From positions 124,001 to 188,000 of the forward strand of contig NZ_JAENHO010000004.1 in NCBI RefSeq assembly GCF_016785085.1: DNA of 64,000 nt, read 5' to 3'. Below are positions 52,948 through 60,487 of the stretch, piece by piece. The notes below the pieces were generated by a model, which saw only the letters and a program-made list of their open reading frames with translations, ran no database searches and was not told where the DNA came from. A program made the position numbers and the translations under genes. Each line of letters begins with the position of its first letter. The first letter of the stretch is position 1. Source of the DNA: Paractinoplanes lichenicola. Its GTDB lineage: Bacteria; Actinomycetota; Actinomycetes; Mycobacteriales; Micromonosporaceae.

Positions 52948-53925
52948 CTAAGGGCGGTCGAACAACGCCAGCGCCTCGGTCAGCCGGGCCCGCACCCAGT
53001 CGAGGTGGCGGGGGCCGGTCACGCCGCGGTAGGCGGTTTCGATCAGCATGATCAGGGTGAGGTGCAGGGTGTAGAGGCGGCGGCGGTCGTGTTCGGCGGG
53101 GGTCAGTGTGAGTTTGCCGTAGCCGCGCAGGAAGGCCGTCGGGTCGCCGAACGAGCGGAGCTGGGTGGCGACGAAGCCGGCCTCGATCAGCGGGTCGCCG
53201 TAGAAGGCGCGCTCGTGGTCGATGATGCAGACGATCCGGCCGTCGCGGACCAGGACGTTGCTGTCCCACAGGTCCCATTCGACCAGGCGGGGCTCGGTCA
53301 CCTCGTCGAGGCAGCCGGCCTGTGACTCGGCCAGGGCGCGCAGGGCCGGGTAGTCCAGGTCGACGCCCTTGCGGGAGCCGTCGGCCAGGACCGTCTCGAA
53401 CATGGTCAGGAACTGGGTGCGCCAGCTGGGGGAACCGGGGCCGATCAGCGGGCCGAACCGGTCACCCCGGATCGCGTTGAGCTCGCGGGTGGCCAGGCCC
53501 AGGGCCTGATCCAATTTGTCCTGCTCGCGGGCCGAGAGGGTCGAGCGGATCACGCCGTAGTTGTCGGCGTCCACGTACGGCATGAAGAACCAGTCGGCGC
53601 CGCCCAGCTCGCCCGTGGTGTCCACGAAGTCGACGGCCGGCACGGGCACGGCCGTCGACTCGCGGATCAGCTCGATCGCGGCCAGCTCGGTCGCCATCGC
53701 CCCCCGCTCGTACGTCATCACGTCGACGCCCGGCGGCGGGGCGATCTTGAGGACCACGTCGCGGCCGTCGCGCAGCCGCACCCGATAGGCCACGTTGAAC
53801 CAGCCGTGCCCTAATTCGTGCACCCATTTACCCGTACGGGAAGGAACTTGATCTTTGCCGTAGGCGCGCGTCACCATGGCCCGGAGCGTGTCCAGGGACT
53901 GCCGGTTCTTGGTGATGCTCTCCAT
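52948..53925 (-). CDS. APH-like phosphotransferase/choline kinase family
   Basis: This 325-aa protein kinase-like phosphotransferase has a Lys in the N-lobe (VVLKIAPPPGVDV). The catalytic loop reads VEWDLWDSNVLV, where the usual His-x-Asp is Glu-Trp-Asp but Asp and Asn are kept. The metal-binding Asp lies in CIIDHERAFYGDP. Members phosphorylate aminoglycosides, macrolides, homoserine or choline; this divergent member cannot be assigned to an antibiotic. Its stop lies directly after the repeat array at 52812-52946. It is followed, upstream on the same strand, by the UvrA-like gene with a 6-bp gap. Confidence 0.85.
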   Translation of the reverse strand: MESITKNRQSLDTLRAMVTRAYGKDQVPSRTGKWVHELGHGWFNVAYRVRLRDGRDVVLKIAPPPGVDVMTYERGAMATELAAIELIRESTAVPVPAVDFVDTTGELGGADWFFMPYVDADNYGVIRSTLSAREQDKLDQALGLATRELNAIRGDRFGPLIGPGSPSWRTQFLTMFETVLADGSRKGVDLDYPALRALAESQAGCLDEVTEPRLVEWDLWDSNVLVRDGRIVCIIDHERAFYGDPLIEAGFVATQLRSFGDPTAFLRGYGKLTLTPAEHDRRRLYTLHLTLIMLIETAYRGVTGPRHLDWVRARLTEALALFDRP

Positions 53926-53931
53926 GGTGGA

Positions 53932-56283
53932 TCAGGATCCTACGTAGTCCGCCAGGTGCTCGCCGGTCAGGGTGGCGCGCGCGGTCACCAGGTCGGCCGG
54001 CGTGCCCTCGAAGACGATCTTGCCGCCGTCGTGGCCGGCGCCGGGGCCCAGATCGATGATCCAGTCGGCGTGCGCCATCACGGCCTGGTGGTGCTCGATG
54101 ACGATCACCGACTTGCCCGCCTCGACGAGCCGGTCGAGCAGGCCGAGCAGATTTTCCACGTCGGCCAGGTGCAGCCCCGTGGTCGGTTCGTCCAGGATGT
54201 AGACGCCGCCCTTCTCGCCCATCCGGGTGGCCAGCTTGAGCCGCTGCCGCTCGCCGCCCGACAGCGTGGTCAGCGGCTGGCCCAGCTTGAGATAGCCGAG
54301 CCCGACGTCGGCCAGCCGTACGAGGATCGTGTGCGCGGCCGGCACCTTGCCCTCGCCCTCGCGGAAGAACTCCTCGGCCTCGACCACCGGCATCGCGAGC
54401 ACCTCGCTGATGTCCTTGCCGCCCAGCTTGTATTCGAGCACCGACGCGTCGAACCGCCGGCCCTCACACACCTCGCAGGTGGTGGCCATGCTCGCCATCA
54501 CCCCGAGGTCGGTGTAGATGACGCCGGCGCCGTTGCAGTTCGGGCAGGCGCCCTCGGAGTTCGCGCTGAACAGGGCCGGCTTGACCCCGTTGACCTTCGC
54601 GAACGCCTTACGGATGGGTTCGAGCAGGCTCGTGTACGTGGCGGGGCTGCTGCGCCGGGAGCCGCGGATCGCCGCCTGGTCGACCGCCACCACCCCGTCG
54701 CGCGGCGCCACCGACCCGTGGATCAGCGAGCTCTTGCCCGAGCCGGCCACGCCCGTGACGACCACCAGCACGCCGAGCGGGATGTCGACGTCGACGTTCT
54801 GCAAATTGTGCGAGTTCGCGCCGCGCACCTCGAGCGTGCCCGACGGCTGGCGCACCTTCTCCTTCAGCTTGGCCCGATACTCCAGGTGGCGCCCGGTCAG
54901 CGTGTCGCTGGCCCGCAACCCGTCGAGGCTGCCCTCGTAGACGACCTGGCCGCCCCCGCTGCCGGCGGCCGGCCCGAGGTCGATGATGTGGTCGGCGATC
55001 GCGATCGCCTCCGGCTTGTGCTCGACCACCAGCACCGTGTTGCCCTTGTCGCGCAGCTGCAGCAGCAGGTCGTTCATGCGCTGGATGTCGTGCGGGTGCA
55101 GGCCGATCGTCGGCTCGTCGAAGACGTACGTGACGTCGGTCAGCGCCGAGCCCAGGTGCCGGATCATCTTCGTCCGCTGGGCCTCACCGCCGGACAGCGT
55201 GCCCGATGGGCGGTCGAGCGAGAGGTAGCCGAGGCCGATCTGGACGAACGAGTCGAGCGTCTCGCCCAGCGCCGTCAGCAGCGGCCCGACCGACGGCTCC
55301 TTGAGCTTGCGGACCCAGTCGGCCAGGTCGCTGATCTGCATCGCGCAGGCGTCGGCGATGCTGATCCCCTTGATCTTCGACGACCGGGCGGCCTCGCTGA
55401 GCCGGGTGCCGTCGCAGTCGGGGCAGGTCTTGAAGATGGCGACCCGCTCGATGAAGGCCCGCACGTGGGGCTGCACCGCGTCGATGTCCTTGGACAGGTA
55501 CGACTTCTGGATGTTGGGGATCAGACCCGTGTACGTGAGGTTGATGCCCTCGATCTTGACCTTGGTGGCCTCGCGGTAGAGCAGGTCGTCCATTTCTTTC
55601 TTGGTGAACTTCTTGATCGGCTTGTCGGGGTCGAAATACCCGACGCCGCGGAAGATTCGTCCGAACCAGCCCTCCATGCTGTAGCCGGGGATCGTGATCG
55701 CGCCCTCGTTGAGCGACTTCTCCTCGTCGTACAGCTGGGACAGGTCGATGTCGTTGATCGAGCCGCGCCCCTCGCAGCGCGGGCACATGCCGCCCAGCAG
55801 GCTGAAGGTGCGCTTCTCCTTGACCTCGCGGCCGCCCTTCTGCAGCGTGACGGCTCCGGCCCCGCTGACCGAGGCGATGTTGAAGGAAAAAGCTTGCGGA
55901 GACCCGATGTACGGCTTTCCGAGGCGGCTGAACAAAATGCGCAGCATGGCGTTGGCGTCGGTGGCCGTGCCCACGGTCGAGCGGACGTCGCCGCCCATCC
56001 GCTCCTGGTCGACGAGGATCGCGGTGGTCAGCCCGTCGAGCACGTCGACGTCGGGCCGGGCCATCGAGGGCATGAAATTCTGCAGGAAAGCCGAATACGT
56101 CTCGTTGATCAGCCGCTGCGACTCGGCGGCGATCGTGCCGAAGACCAGCGAGCTCTTGCCCGAGCCGGAGACCCCGGTGAACACCGTGAGGCGCCGTTTC
56201 GGGATCTCGACGCTGACGTCCTGGAGATTGTTCACCCGTGCGCCGGTCACGCGGATCATGTCGTGGCTGTCGGCGTCGTGCAT
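53932..56283 (-). CDS. Short UvrA-like ABC ATPase
   Basis: This 783-aa UvrA-type ATPase has two ABC modules with Walker A motifs FTGVSGSGKSSL (near 40) and VTGVAGSGKSSL (near 500). Signature motifs are TLSGGEAQRTKMI and TLSGGERQRLKLA, with paired zinc-finger Cys (CPRCEGRG, CPNCNGAG, CEVCEGRR). It is about 160 residues shorter than housekeeping UvrA and lacks part of the UvrB-binding region. It fits the drug-resistance or UvrA2 branch linked to tolerance of DNA-binding natural products. The ATG is preceded by AGGGGAG. It lies 6 bp upstream of the APH-like gene; both could serve antibiotic resistance, but this is inference. Confidence 0.9.
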   Translation of the reverse strand: MHDADSHDMIRVTGARVNNLQDVSVEIPKRRLTVFTGVSGSGKSSLVFGTIAAESQRLINETYSAFLQNFMPSMARPDVDVLDGLTTAILVDQERMGGDVRSTVGTATDANAMLRILFSRLGKPYIGSPQAFSFNIASVSGAGAVTLQKGGREVKEKRTFSLLGGMCPRCEGRGSINDIDLSQLYDEEKSLNEGAITIPGYSMEGWFGRIFRGVGYFDPDKPIKKFTKKEMDDLLYREATKVKIEGINLTYTGLIPNIQKSYLSKDIDAVQPHVRAFIERVAIFKTCPDCDGTRLSEAARSSKIKGISIADACAMQISDLADWVRKLKEPSVGPLLTALGETLDSFVQIGLGYLSLDRPSGTLSGGEAQRTKMIRHLGSALTDVTYVFDEPTIGLHPHDIQRMNDLLLQLRDKGNTVLVVEHKPEAIAIADHIIDLGPAAGSGGGQVVYEGSLDGLRASDTLTGRHLEYRAKLKEKVRQPSGTLEVRGANSHNLQNVDVDIPLGVLVVVTGVAGSGKSSLIHGSVAPRDGVVAVDQAAIRGSRRSSPATYTSLLEPIRKAFAKVNGVKPALFSANSEGACPNCNGAGVIYTDLGVMASMATTCEVCEGRRFDASVLEYKLGGKDISEVLAMPVVEAEEFFREGEGKVPAAHTILVRLADVGLGYLKLGQPLTTLSGGERQRLKLATRMGEKGGVYILDEPTTGLHLADVENLLGLLDRLVEAGKSVIVIEHHQAVMAHADWIIDLGPGAGHDGGKIVFEGTPADLVTARATLTGEHLADYVGS

Positions 56284-56325
56284 TCCCGGCTCCCCTGGTA
56301 GTCGGCGTGGCTCCCCCGGGGAACT

Positions 56326-57618
56326 CTAGGCTGGACGGCCAGCGTCCGGCTTCTCGATTCCTGATCGGGGGATAGGCAAGTCTGCCAGGTCAGAACGACT
56401 TCCGGGGGCCTGCCAGTCCTGCAGTGCCGCGAGTTGCCGGGCGACGGCACCCGGCGGGGTGAGACGCAGCACGAGGTCGCGCAGGGGGCTGCGGCTCTGC
56501 AGCAGACGGCCCATCGCGCGGGCCCGGCGGGCGATCGCCTGGGTGCGGCGGCGGCGAGCTACATCGTACGCGGGAAGGGCTTCATCGATCGGCAAAGCGC
56601 TCAGCAGGTGGGTGAGGGTGGCCGCGTCCTCGATGGCCATGGCGGCACCCTGACCGAGGTCGGGCGTCATGGCGTGCGCGGCATCCCCGAGCAGCACGGT
56701 GCGGCCCCGGACGAAGGTGCGCAGCGGACGGGCCAGGTCGAAAATGTCGGTACGCACGATCGCGGCGGGTTCGATCGCGTCGAGCACCTGCGGGATGGGG
56801 GAGTGCCACCCGTCGAACCGCCGCCGCACCTCGACGTAGTCGTCCGCGAAACGGGTGCCGGCGGGCAGCGAAGCCACCCCGAACCAGTAGACGCGCCCGT
56901 CGGGCAGCGGCGCGAGCCCGACCCGTTCACCCCGCCCGAGCGACTCACCGGCCTCCCCGCCCAGGTCGACGGGGTGCTTCGTGACGCCACGCCAGCTCGT
57001 GTAGCCGCTGTATCGCAGGCCGGGATCACCGGGCCACCCCGCCCGAGTCCGCGACCGAAGCCCATCCGCCGCCACCACGAGGTCGAAGTCCCGACTCCAG
57101 TCATCCCTTAACTCTTCCGTCGCCTCCCCGGCCACCCCTTGTCCGCTCCCACCCGCACCCCTCACCCCTTGTCCACTCTCACCCCTTACCTCTTGTGTGC
57201 CTTCACCCCTCACCTCTTGTGTGCCCTCACCCCTCACCTCTTGTCCGATTTGCGCGGATGTGCTGTAGGTGATGGTGCCCGGCTCCAGTTGTGCGGCCAG
57301 GACTCGATGCAGGTCGGCGCGATGCACAACGCGCAGGTCATGGAGCACGTGCGACGGCGACACCGCGAGCCACCGGCCGTCCTGGTGCCGCTGTCCGGCC
57401 CGCGCGTGGTGTTCAGGGCCGGCGATTTCCCGTACGGCATCCCCGGCGCCGATCGCGTCGAGTGCTCGCCACGCGTTGCCGAACAGCGACAGGCCCGCGC
57501 CGACCTGCGAACCCGCGGCCGTGCGCTCGAAGACGGTGACGTCCCAGCCGGTGCGCTGGAGACCGATGGCAGTGGTGAGGCCGCCGATGCCGGCCCCGAC
57601 TATCGCAGCTCTACGCAT
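56326..57618 (-). CDS. FAD-dependent monooxygenase with in-frame repeat
   Basis: This 430-aa flavoprotein hydroxylase is of the PHBH/salicylate hydroxylase type. FAD motifs are GAGIGGLTTAIGLQR at the N-terminus, VVAADGLRSRTRAG (DG motif, near 200) and LLGDAAHAMTPDLGQGAAMA (GD motif, near 315). Between residues about 125 and 175 lies an Arg/Gly/Glu-rich insertion made of an 8-aa repeat (EVRGEGTQ), coded by 24-base tandem repeats, which is unusual for the family. The ATG at 57618 lies within the first of two palindromic operators shared with the TetR gene. It probably hydroxylates an aromatic ligand of that TetR. Confidence 0.9.
   Translation of the reverse strand: MRRAAIVGAGIGGLTTAIGLQRTGWDVTVFERTAAGSQVGAGLSLFGNAWRALDAIGAGDAVREIAGPEHHARAGQRHQDGRWLAVSPSHVLHDLRVVHRADLHRVLAAQLEPGTITYSTSAQIGQEVRGEGTQEVRGEGTQEVRGESGQGVRGAGGSGQGVAGEATEELRDDWSRDFDLVVAADGLRSRTRAGWPGDPGLRYSGYTSWRGVTKHPVDLGGEAGESLGRGERVGLAPLPDGRVYWFGVASLPAGTRFADDYVEVRRRFDGWHSPIPQVLDAIEPAAIVRTDIFDLARPLRTFVRGRTVLLGDAAHAMTPDLGQGAAMAIEDAATLTHLLSALPIDEALPAYDVARRRRTQAIARRARAMGRLLQSRSPLRDLVLRLTPPGAVARQLAALQDWQAPGSRSDLADLPIPRSGIEKPDAGRPA
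57168..57247. repeat. 24-base in-frame tandem repeat in the monooxygenase
   Basis: The motif ACCTCTTGTGTGCCCTCACC recurs with a period of 24 bases (copies from 57188, 57212 and 57236), with more diverged copies to the left. Each copy adds eight residues (EVRGEGTQ) to the encoded protein, so copy number changes would not alter the reading frame. Confidence 0.85.
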
Positions 57619-57642
57619 GTAGAGGACTCTACGGGTGTAGAG
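57609..57642. promoter_or_regulatory. Two TetR operators in tandem
   Basis: CTCTACGCATGTAGAG (57609-57624) and CTCTACGGGTGTAGAG (57627-57642) are two palindromes of the form CTCTAC-4-GTAGAG, 18 bp centre to centre. The first covers the monooxygenase start codon, and the second ends 7 bp before the TetR GTG. Binding by the TetR protein would repress both genes. Confidence 0.85.
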
Positions 57643-57649
57643 TGATCGG

Positions 57650-58189
57650 GTGAAGGTGGTCCCGAACACAGATCGGCGGGCGGCCATCGGCGACGCGGCC
57701 GTCGCGCTTGTCGCCGAGCAGGGGCTGCGGGCACTGACGCATCGGGCGATCGATCGCGCGCTGGAGCTGCCCGCCGGCTCGACGTCCTATTACGCGCGCA
57801 CCCGGCGCCAGCTGATCGAGCTGATGGTCCAGCGCCTGGCCGGCCGTACGGTGACCGACATGGCCCCCGTCGCCGGCCCGGCCGAGCTGCTCGACCGGCT
57901 GGCCGAGCGGGCCGCCGACCACCGGGTCCGGTATGCGCTGATGGTCGACCTGGCCGGCGATCCCGCGTTGCATCCGCTGCTCACGACCGGCTCCCCGGCC
58001 CGCGCGGCGTTCCTGACCGCCGCCGAGTCGACCCTGGCCGCGGCGGGCGTGAGCGACCCCGAGCGGCACGCCCCGGGGCTGATCGCGCTGGTCGACGGCC
58101 TGCTCTTCGACCGGGTGGCCGGCTCGCGGGTCGAGAACGCGGGCGAGGTCATCAAGGCGTACCTGCGGGGTGTCGCGGGTACGCCCTAG
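57650..58189 (+). CDS. TetR-family regulator of the monooxygenase
   Basis: This 179-aa protein has the TetR helix-turn-helix in a slightly atypical form (LRALTHRAIDRALELPAGST followed by SYYARTRRQLIELMV) and a C-terminal ligand domain. The GTG at 57650 lies 7 bases after the second operator palindrome. Divergence from the FAD monooxygenase with shared operators shows autoregulation plus control of that enzyme. The inducer is probably the enzyme's substrate. Confidence 0.92.
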   Translation: MKVVPNTDRRAAIGDAAVALVAEQGLRALTHRAIDRALELPAGSTSYYARTRRQLIELMVQRLAGRTVTDMAPVAGPAELLDRLAERAADHRVRYALMVDLAGDPALHPLLTTGSPARAAFLTAAESTLAAAGVSDPERHAPGLIALVDGLLFDRVAGSRVENAGEVIKAYLRGVAGTP

Positions 58190-58191
58190 GC

Positions 58192-58566
58192 ATGGCTATC
58201 AAGACGGAGACCCGCAACGCGCTCTCGGACAGCACCTTCGCGTTCCCCCGCGTACGGAAGGAGCCGTTGAATGATGCCAAGCATGTGCGCAACGCCATCG
58301 CCCGGTTCGACCAGGTGCGTGACGTCAGCGACTCCGAACGCGACGAGGCGTTCCGGCGGATCAAGAAGGCGGCGCGCCAGTACGGCGTCGAGCTGACCGA
58401 GAAGAGCTGGCGCGAGCTGGGCAAACCCAACGCGGCCAGGCGCTCCTCGGACAAGCCGCGCCCGCAGGCGGCCAAGAAGGAGCTGTACGAGGAGGCCCGG
58501 CGCCAGAACATCAAGGGCCGCTCGACCATGACGAAGGAGCAGCTGGTCGAGGCCCTGAGGTCATAG
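58192..58566 (+). CDS. Small basic protein with Rho-N/SAP-like end
   Basis: This 124-aa protein has an N-terminal part (residues 1-80) with FAFPRVRKEPLNDAKHVRN and RIKKAARQYGVELTEKSWRE. This resembles DUF6582-type proteins of actinobacteria. The C-terminus (KKELYEEARRQNIKGRSTM, then TKEQLVEAL) looks like a Rho-N/SAP helix pair, which often binds nucleic acid. It starts 3 bases after the TetR stop and overlaps the convergent NAD kinase gene by 6 bases. A role in DNA or RNA binding is plausible, not shown. Confidence 0.75.
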   Translation: MAIKTETRNALSDSTFAFPRVRKEPLNDAKHVRNAIARFDQVRDVSDSERDEAFRRIKKAARQYGVELTEKSWRELGKPNAARRSSDKPRPQAAKKELYEEARRQNIKGRSTMTKEQLVEALRS

Positions 58567-59475
58567 CCGGGGCAGGCGGGCCTTGTCGCGGAGGTGCTCG
58601 GGGACCAGCTCGACCAGTTGGTCGGGGCGCAGGGGCAGGTCGAGCAGGCTGAGCTTGATCCGCGTACGGGTGCCGTGGGTGTCCTGGTCGAAGCGGACGA
58701 CGTTGACCGCGTTCGGGCGCATGCGCAGGATCATGTCGGCGCCCGCGTCGACCGTGAACGTGGCCGCGCCGTCGAGCGACAGGCGAGTCTCGTGCGAGGG
58801 GGCGCGCAGCAGCACGGTCTCGTCGCCGCCGAGCACGATCGGGCGGGTGATGCCCGACATCGGCGCGACCGGGGTCAGGCCGATCAGCGGGGCCGACGGC
58901 GAGATGATCGGGCCGCCCGCCGCGTAGTTGTACGCGGTCGAACCCGTCGGCGTGCACACGACCACGGCGTCGCTGCGGTAATACCCGTGCCGGACGGCGT
59001 TGATCTCCAGGTCGAGCGAGACGGCCGTCCAGGGCTGGGTGGCCGTCAGAACCACGTCGTTGAAGGCCAGGGCGGGGGCGTCGTGGCCGGTCAGCTCGAG
59101 ACAGCTGTGCGGCTCGAGGCTGAAGTCGCCGGCCACCAGGCGGTCGAGCGCCTGGGACAGGCCGTCGGGGGAGACCTCGATCAGGAAGCCGATGTTGCCG
59201 TGGTTGACGCCCAGCACGGGGGTCGGCCGCCCCGCGACCAGGCGCATCGCCCCGAGCATGGTGCCGTCGCCGCCGAGGCTGAACACGAAGTCGGCCCGCT
59301 CGGCCAGCTCCTCGTCGGCCATCGGCTCAACACCCTCAAGCCGTACGGCATCGGAAGGCTTTGCCACGATCCGGACGCCGTGAGCGCTGGCCAGACCGAC
59401 GACCGTGGCGACCGAATCGCTGACATCGTTGCGCGGGTGCACGACGAGGCCGATGACATGGTTCTTCATTCCCAT
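58561..59475 (-). CDS. nadK: NAD kinase
   Basis: This 304-aa enzyme phosphorylates NAD to NADP using ATP or polyphosphate. The GGDGT motif (FSLGGDGTMLGAMRLV) lies near residue 75. NHGNIGFLIEVSPDG and the substrate loop CTPTGSTAYNYAAGGPIISP are typical, and the C-terminal half is the all-beta domain. The ATG at 59475 is chosen (a second Met lies two codons on), because further upstream the frame runs into tRNA-Cys. It is the first protein gene downstream of the tRNA array, 54 bp away and on the same strand, so it may be read through from the array. Confidence 0.93.
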   Translation of the reverse strand: MGMKNHVIGLVVHPRNDVSDSVATVVGLASAHGVRIVAKPSDAVRLEGVEPMADEELAERADFVFSLGGDGTMLGAMRLVAGRPTPVLGVNHGNIGFLIEVSPDGLSQALDRLVAGDFSLEPHSCLELTGHDAPALAFNDVVLTATQPWTAVSLDLEINAVRHGYYRSDAVVVCTPTGSTAYNYAAGGPIISPSAPLIGLTPVAPMSGITRPIVLGGDETVLLRAPSHETRLSLDGAATFTVDAGADMILRMRPNAVNVVRFDQDTHGTRTRIKLSLLDLPLRPDQLVELVPEHLRDKARLPRL

Positions 59476-59529
59476 GGTGTCGACCTTGCCACGTTTTTTC
59501 GCCAACGCCGCAGCGGATGGCACCTCTCG

Positions 59530-59601
59530 AAGTCGCAGCCGGATTCGAACCGGCGTGCGCCGCTTTGCAGGCGGCTCCCTGAACCACTCGGGCATGCGAC
59601 C
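59530..59601 (-). tRNA. tRNA-Cys (GCA)
   Basis: It has a 7-bp acceptor GGTCGCA/TGCGACT (first pair G-T), anticodon loop CTGCAAA and T arm GCCGG-TTCGAAT-CCGGC. The discriminator base T73 is the Cys identity element. CCA is not encoded. It is the last gene of the array. Confidence 0.92.
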
Positions 59602-59606
59602 ATGCG

Positions 59607-59687
59607 TGCGCGTCCCTGGTGCCGACCCAGGTCTGCCTAAGGCGACGGTTTTACGGACCGCTGGACGTGCCGCCGTCCACGACGCGC
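59607..59687 (-). tRNA. tRNA-Tyr (GTA), C33 variant
   Basis: It has acceptor GCGCGTC/GACGCGC, D stem GGAC/GTCC, a long variable arm with GCC-TTA-GGC as expected for bacterial Tyr, and T stem CCTGG/CCAGG. The anticodon loop reads CCGTAAA, with C instead of the near-universal T33. The T loop is GTCGGCA, also atypical. A73. Confidence 0.8.
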
Positions 59688-59689
59688 TA

Positions 59690-59762
59690 GGTGGCTGGCC
59701 GGACTTGAACCGGCGGCCTCCGGAGTCACATTCCGGCGCTCGGCCGACTGAGCTTCAGCCAC
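59690..59762 (-). tRNA. tRNA-His (GTG)
   Basis: It has acceptor GTGGCTG/CAGCCAC, anticodon loop ATGTGAC and discriminator C73 typical of His. The base before position 1 is T, not the usual encoded G-1. Spacing to the neighbours is 2 bases on each side. Confidence 0.9.
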
Positions 59763-59764
59763 AG

Positions 59765-59836
59765 TGTCCATACCAGGATTCGAACCTGGGACCTTCCCCG
59801 TGTGAAGGGGACGCTCTTCCGCTGAGCCATACGGAC
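59765..59836 (-). tRNA. tRNA-Val (CAC)
   Basis: It has acceptor GTCCGTA/TATGGAC (one G-T pair), D stem GCTC/GAGC, anticodon arm TCCCC-TTCACAC-GGGGA and T loop TTCGAAT. A73. CCA is not encoded. Confidence 0.9.
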
Positions 59837-59837
59837 G

Positions 59838-59909
59838 TATCCCGGGCTGGGGTCGAACCAGCGACTTCCGCCCTGTCACGGCGGCGCTCTGCCTCTGAGC
59901 TACCAGGAT
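59838..59909 (-). tRNA. tRNA-Val (GAC)
   Basis: It has acceptor ATCCTGG/CCGGGAT, anticodon arm CCGCC-GTGACAG-GGCGG and T arm GCTGG-TTCGACC-CCAGC. A73. Only one base separates it from tRNA-Val (CAC). Confidence 0.88.
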
Positions 59910-59911
59910 GG

Positions 59912-59987
59912 GAGCAGGGGCGGGATTCGAACCCGCGGTTTCCGGCTTATGAGACCGGCGAGGACGACCGAACTCCTCCACCCTGCA
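59912..59987 (-). tRNA. tRNA-Met (CAT), elongator-like or Ile2
   Basis: The anticodon arm is CCGGT-CTCATAA-GCCGG, the D stem GAGG/CCTC and the T arm GCGGG-TTCGAAT-CCCGC. The acceptor has six good pairs (GCAGGG/CCCTGC) plus a T-T mismatch at the end. The three G-C pairs of initiator tRNA are absent. An Ile2 identity (modified C34) cannot be excluded by sequence. Confidence 0.78.
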
Positions 59988-59989
59988 AG

Positions 59990-60062
59990 TGCGCCGCCGG
60001 GGACTCGAACCCCGAACCTGCTGATTAAGAGTCAGAAGCTCTACCAGTTGAGCTAGCGGCAC
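59990..60062 (-). tRNA. tRNA-Lys (CTT)
   Basis: It has acceptor GTGCCGC/GCGGCGC, D stem GCTC/GAGC, anticodon loop CTCTTAA and T arm CGGGG-TTCGAGT-CCCCG. A73. One mismatch closes the anticodon stem. Confidence 0.9.
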
Positions 60063-60076
60063 TTTCTGTTCCTACG

Positions 60077-60163
60077 CGGAGACGGGGCGAGTCGAACGCC
60101 CACGGGGTTTCACCCCCCAACCGCTTTCGAGGCGGCGGCCGGCGCCCATCGGCTGGCGTCTCC
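60077..60163 (-). tRNA. tRNA-Ser (CGA)
   Basis: It has acceptor GGAGACG/CGTCTCC, discriminator G73 as in Ser, anticodon loop CTCGAAA and a long variable arm (GGGG...CCCC hairpin). The T arm is GGGCG-TTCGACT-CGCCC. Length 87. Confidence 0.92.
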
Positions 60164-60183
60164 CTGGTGGTGCCTTGTGAACG

Positions 60184-60256
60184 TGGACCCGGCCGGGGTC
60201 GAACCGGCCACCTCCGCTGTGCGAGAGCGGCGCTCTACCTGATGAGCTACGAGCCC
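60184..60256 (-). tRNA. tRNA-Ala (CGC)
   Basis: It has acceptor GGGCTCG/CGGGTCC with the Ala identity pair G3-T70, anticodon arm CCGCT-CTCGCAC-AGCGG and T loop TTCGACC. A73. Confidence 0.92.
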
Positions 60257-60260
60257 TTGG

Positions 60261-60306
60261 TGCTGCTTTGTTGCGTACTGCTTTGCTGCGTACTGCTTTG
60301 CTTGCG
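60261..60306. repeat. 15-base tandem repeat between tRNA genes
   Basis: TGCGTACTGCTTTGC occurs at 60272-60286 and 60287-60301, with partial copies on both sides. It fills the longest spacer of the tRNA array. It is too short and regular for a gene. Confidence 0.8.
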
Positions 60307-60379
60307 TACTCGGAGCGCGATTCGAACGCGCACTGGCGCCGTTCTGAGCGGCGTGCCTCTGCCATTGGGCTACCCGAGC
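60307..60379 (-). tRNA. tRNA with Leu anticodon (CAG) but short variable loop
   Basis: It has acceptor GCTCGGG/TCCGAGT, D arm GCC-CAATGGCAGA-GGC, anticodon arm CGCCG-CTCAGAA-CGGCG and T arm GCGCG-TTCGAAT-CGCGC. The variable loop is CCAGT (5 bases), whereas bacterial leucine tRNAs have a long arm. A73 agrees with Leu. Its body is almost the same as that of tRNA-Leu (GAG). Confidence 0.82.
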
Positions 60380-60382
60380 GTG

Positions 60383-60455
60383 AGCCGGCGGCGGGACTCG
60401 AACCCGCTACCTGCCGATTACGAAACGGCTGCACGACCAGTCGTGCTGCACCGGC
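60383..60455 (-). tRNA. tRNA-Thr (CGT)
   Basis: It has acceptor GCCGGTG/CGCCGGC, anticodon loop TTCGTAA and T arm GCGGG-TTCGAGT-CCCGC. The D arm is GCACGACTGGTCGTGCA. The anticodon stem has one T-T mismatch and the discriminator is T. Confidence 0.85.
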
Positions 60456-60487
60456 CCGGTGCTGATGGTGCTGGTGCTGGTGTTGCG

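Noticed and set aside
59912-59987. tRNA-Met as initiator tRNA, because of the mismatch at the acceptor end
   Set aside because: The three consecutive G-C pairs of the initiator anticodon stem are absent.
60261-60306. CRISPR-like repeat
   Set aside because: Units are 15 bases, directly adjacent and without spacers, so this is a plain tandem repeat.
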